Shown: piece after piece, positions 59,789-60,000 of the stretch
How the letters are laid out: each line of letters begins with the position of its first letter
How positions within the stretch are numbered: position 1 is the first letter of the stretch
NCBI GenBank assembly: GCA_009746045.1
Contig: RPFO01000132.1
Coordinates: 1,260,590-1,320,589 of the forward strand
Origin: Mesostigma viride
Lineage: Eukaryota > Streptophyta > Mesostigmatophyceae > Mesostigmatales > Mesostigmataceae
Reading direction: 5' to 3'
DNA: 60,000 bases
Made by a program: the position numbers and the translations under genes
Notes under the pieces: generated by a model
The model's database searches: none
What the model saw: the letters and a program-made list of their open reading frames with translations, nothing else
Told to the model about the DNA's origin: nothing

Positions 59789-60000
59789 TGTCACGGACGC
59801 GAGCTATGTCATCCGGGCGCCCACTATGCACAAGACCGGTGACGTGCGCAAGGAATTTGTTTTCTGCGCATTTTCGACAAAGGCTAGTGACCGGGGGGGG
59901 ACACTAGCACTTGCAGCATAAGAGCGGACGAAAGTGCACGTGCGCGCGCGCCGGGCCAGGCACGGCTGGGCGCGCAGCACTGACGTACTTGAGCGGACGG
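59789..60000 (+). repeat. 3' LTR of copy 4, cut by the window end
   Basis: It starts TGTCACGGACGCGAG and matches the other LTR copies for the 212 bp available. The sixth base is C, as in copy 1 and the inverted copy, but unlike the 5' LTR of the same element (A). Confidence 0.85.

Larger units (their letters stand above)
50364..60000 (+). mobile_element. Nearly full-length methyltransferase-encoding Ty3/gypsy retrotransposon (copy 4)
   Basis: Order along the plus strand: LTR, leader, Gag with coiled coil and CCHC knuckle, retropepsin, C5 cytosine methyltransferase, reverse transcriptase, RNase H, integrase, PHD finger, 170-bp non-coding end, 3' LTR from 59,789 (cut by the window edge). The RT-RNase H-integrase order identifies Ty3/gypsy. 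About 9.4 kb separate the two LTR starts. The coding sense is broken by about eight one-base shifts, several in homopolymers, so this copy as written cannot make a full polyprotein. Confidence 0.88.

Noticed and set aside
1-60000. tRNA, rRNA and other structured RNA genes
   Set aside because: None was recognised by eye; a covariance-model scan would be needed to exclude them.

Overview
ORGANISM. The window is eukaryotic nuclear DNA from what looks like a green alga. The evidence is GT-AG introns in a Tnp2-type (CACTA) transposase, plant-type TTTAGGG repeats near 17.09-17.12 kb, Ty3/gypsy and LINE retroelements, and an integrated Polinton-like virus (PLV). A charophyte such as Klebsormidium is attractive because cytosine-methyltransferase-carrying gypsy elements are known there, but this is an inference from memory of the literature. 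No ordinary host gene could be identified with confidence. LAYOUT. (1) 1-16,562 (terminal repeats probably continue to about 16,970): an almost complete PLV with inverted terminal repeats. The left arm runs leftward: primase-helicase, tyrosine recombinase, a small AT-hook protein, the packaging ATPase and a coiled-coil protein. The right arm runs rightward: two large virion-surface candidates, a basic zinc-finger protein, a penton-like minor capsid protein, a small amphipathic protein, the double-jelly-roll major capsid protein (MCP), a lectin-like fibre protein and several unknown proteins. A 24-bp divergent gap at 6,933-6,956 separates the arms. The ATPase, the MCP and possibly the 771/317-aa pair are each broken by a single-base frameshift. 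(2) 16,563-17,300: tandem 110-bp repeats built on the palindromic core found in the viral ends, then telomere-like repeats. (3) 17.5-29.2 kb: nested transposons. A CACTA transposon (transposase exons 18,053-23,329, minisatellite ORF, subterminal repeats, TAGTG end at 24,445) abuts the 3' part of a gypsy element (integrase, chromodomain-like tail, an extra unknown coding region, 3' LTR). (4) 29.2-32.2 kb: mostly unassigned sequence with a small PHD-finger reading frame. (5) 32.28-34.80 kb: a LINE (endonuclease plus the start of the reverse transcriptase), cut by an LTR. (6) 34,805-60,000: a cluster of copies of one unusual gypsy retrotransposon whose polyprotein runs Gag - zinc knuckle - protease - C5 cytosine methyltransferase - RT - RNase H - integrase - PHD finger. 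HOW THE PARTS WORK TOGETHER. The PLV has its own replication, integration, packaging and capsid modules; its leftward replication and integration genes have TATA-like boxes and many rightward structural genes have an AT-rich TATCT(A) motif, suggesting early and late classes. The methyltransferase-bearing retrotransposon couples reverse transcription to a DNA-methylating enzyme and a histone-reading PHD finger. One copy (50,364-59,788) is nearly full length. Another has its 3' two thirds inverted in place. A third is scrambled around a 25-base assembly gap. Shared frameshifts show that the two long copies descend from one already defective ancestor, or that the assembly shares an error.
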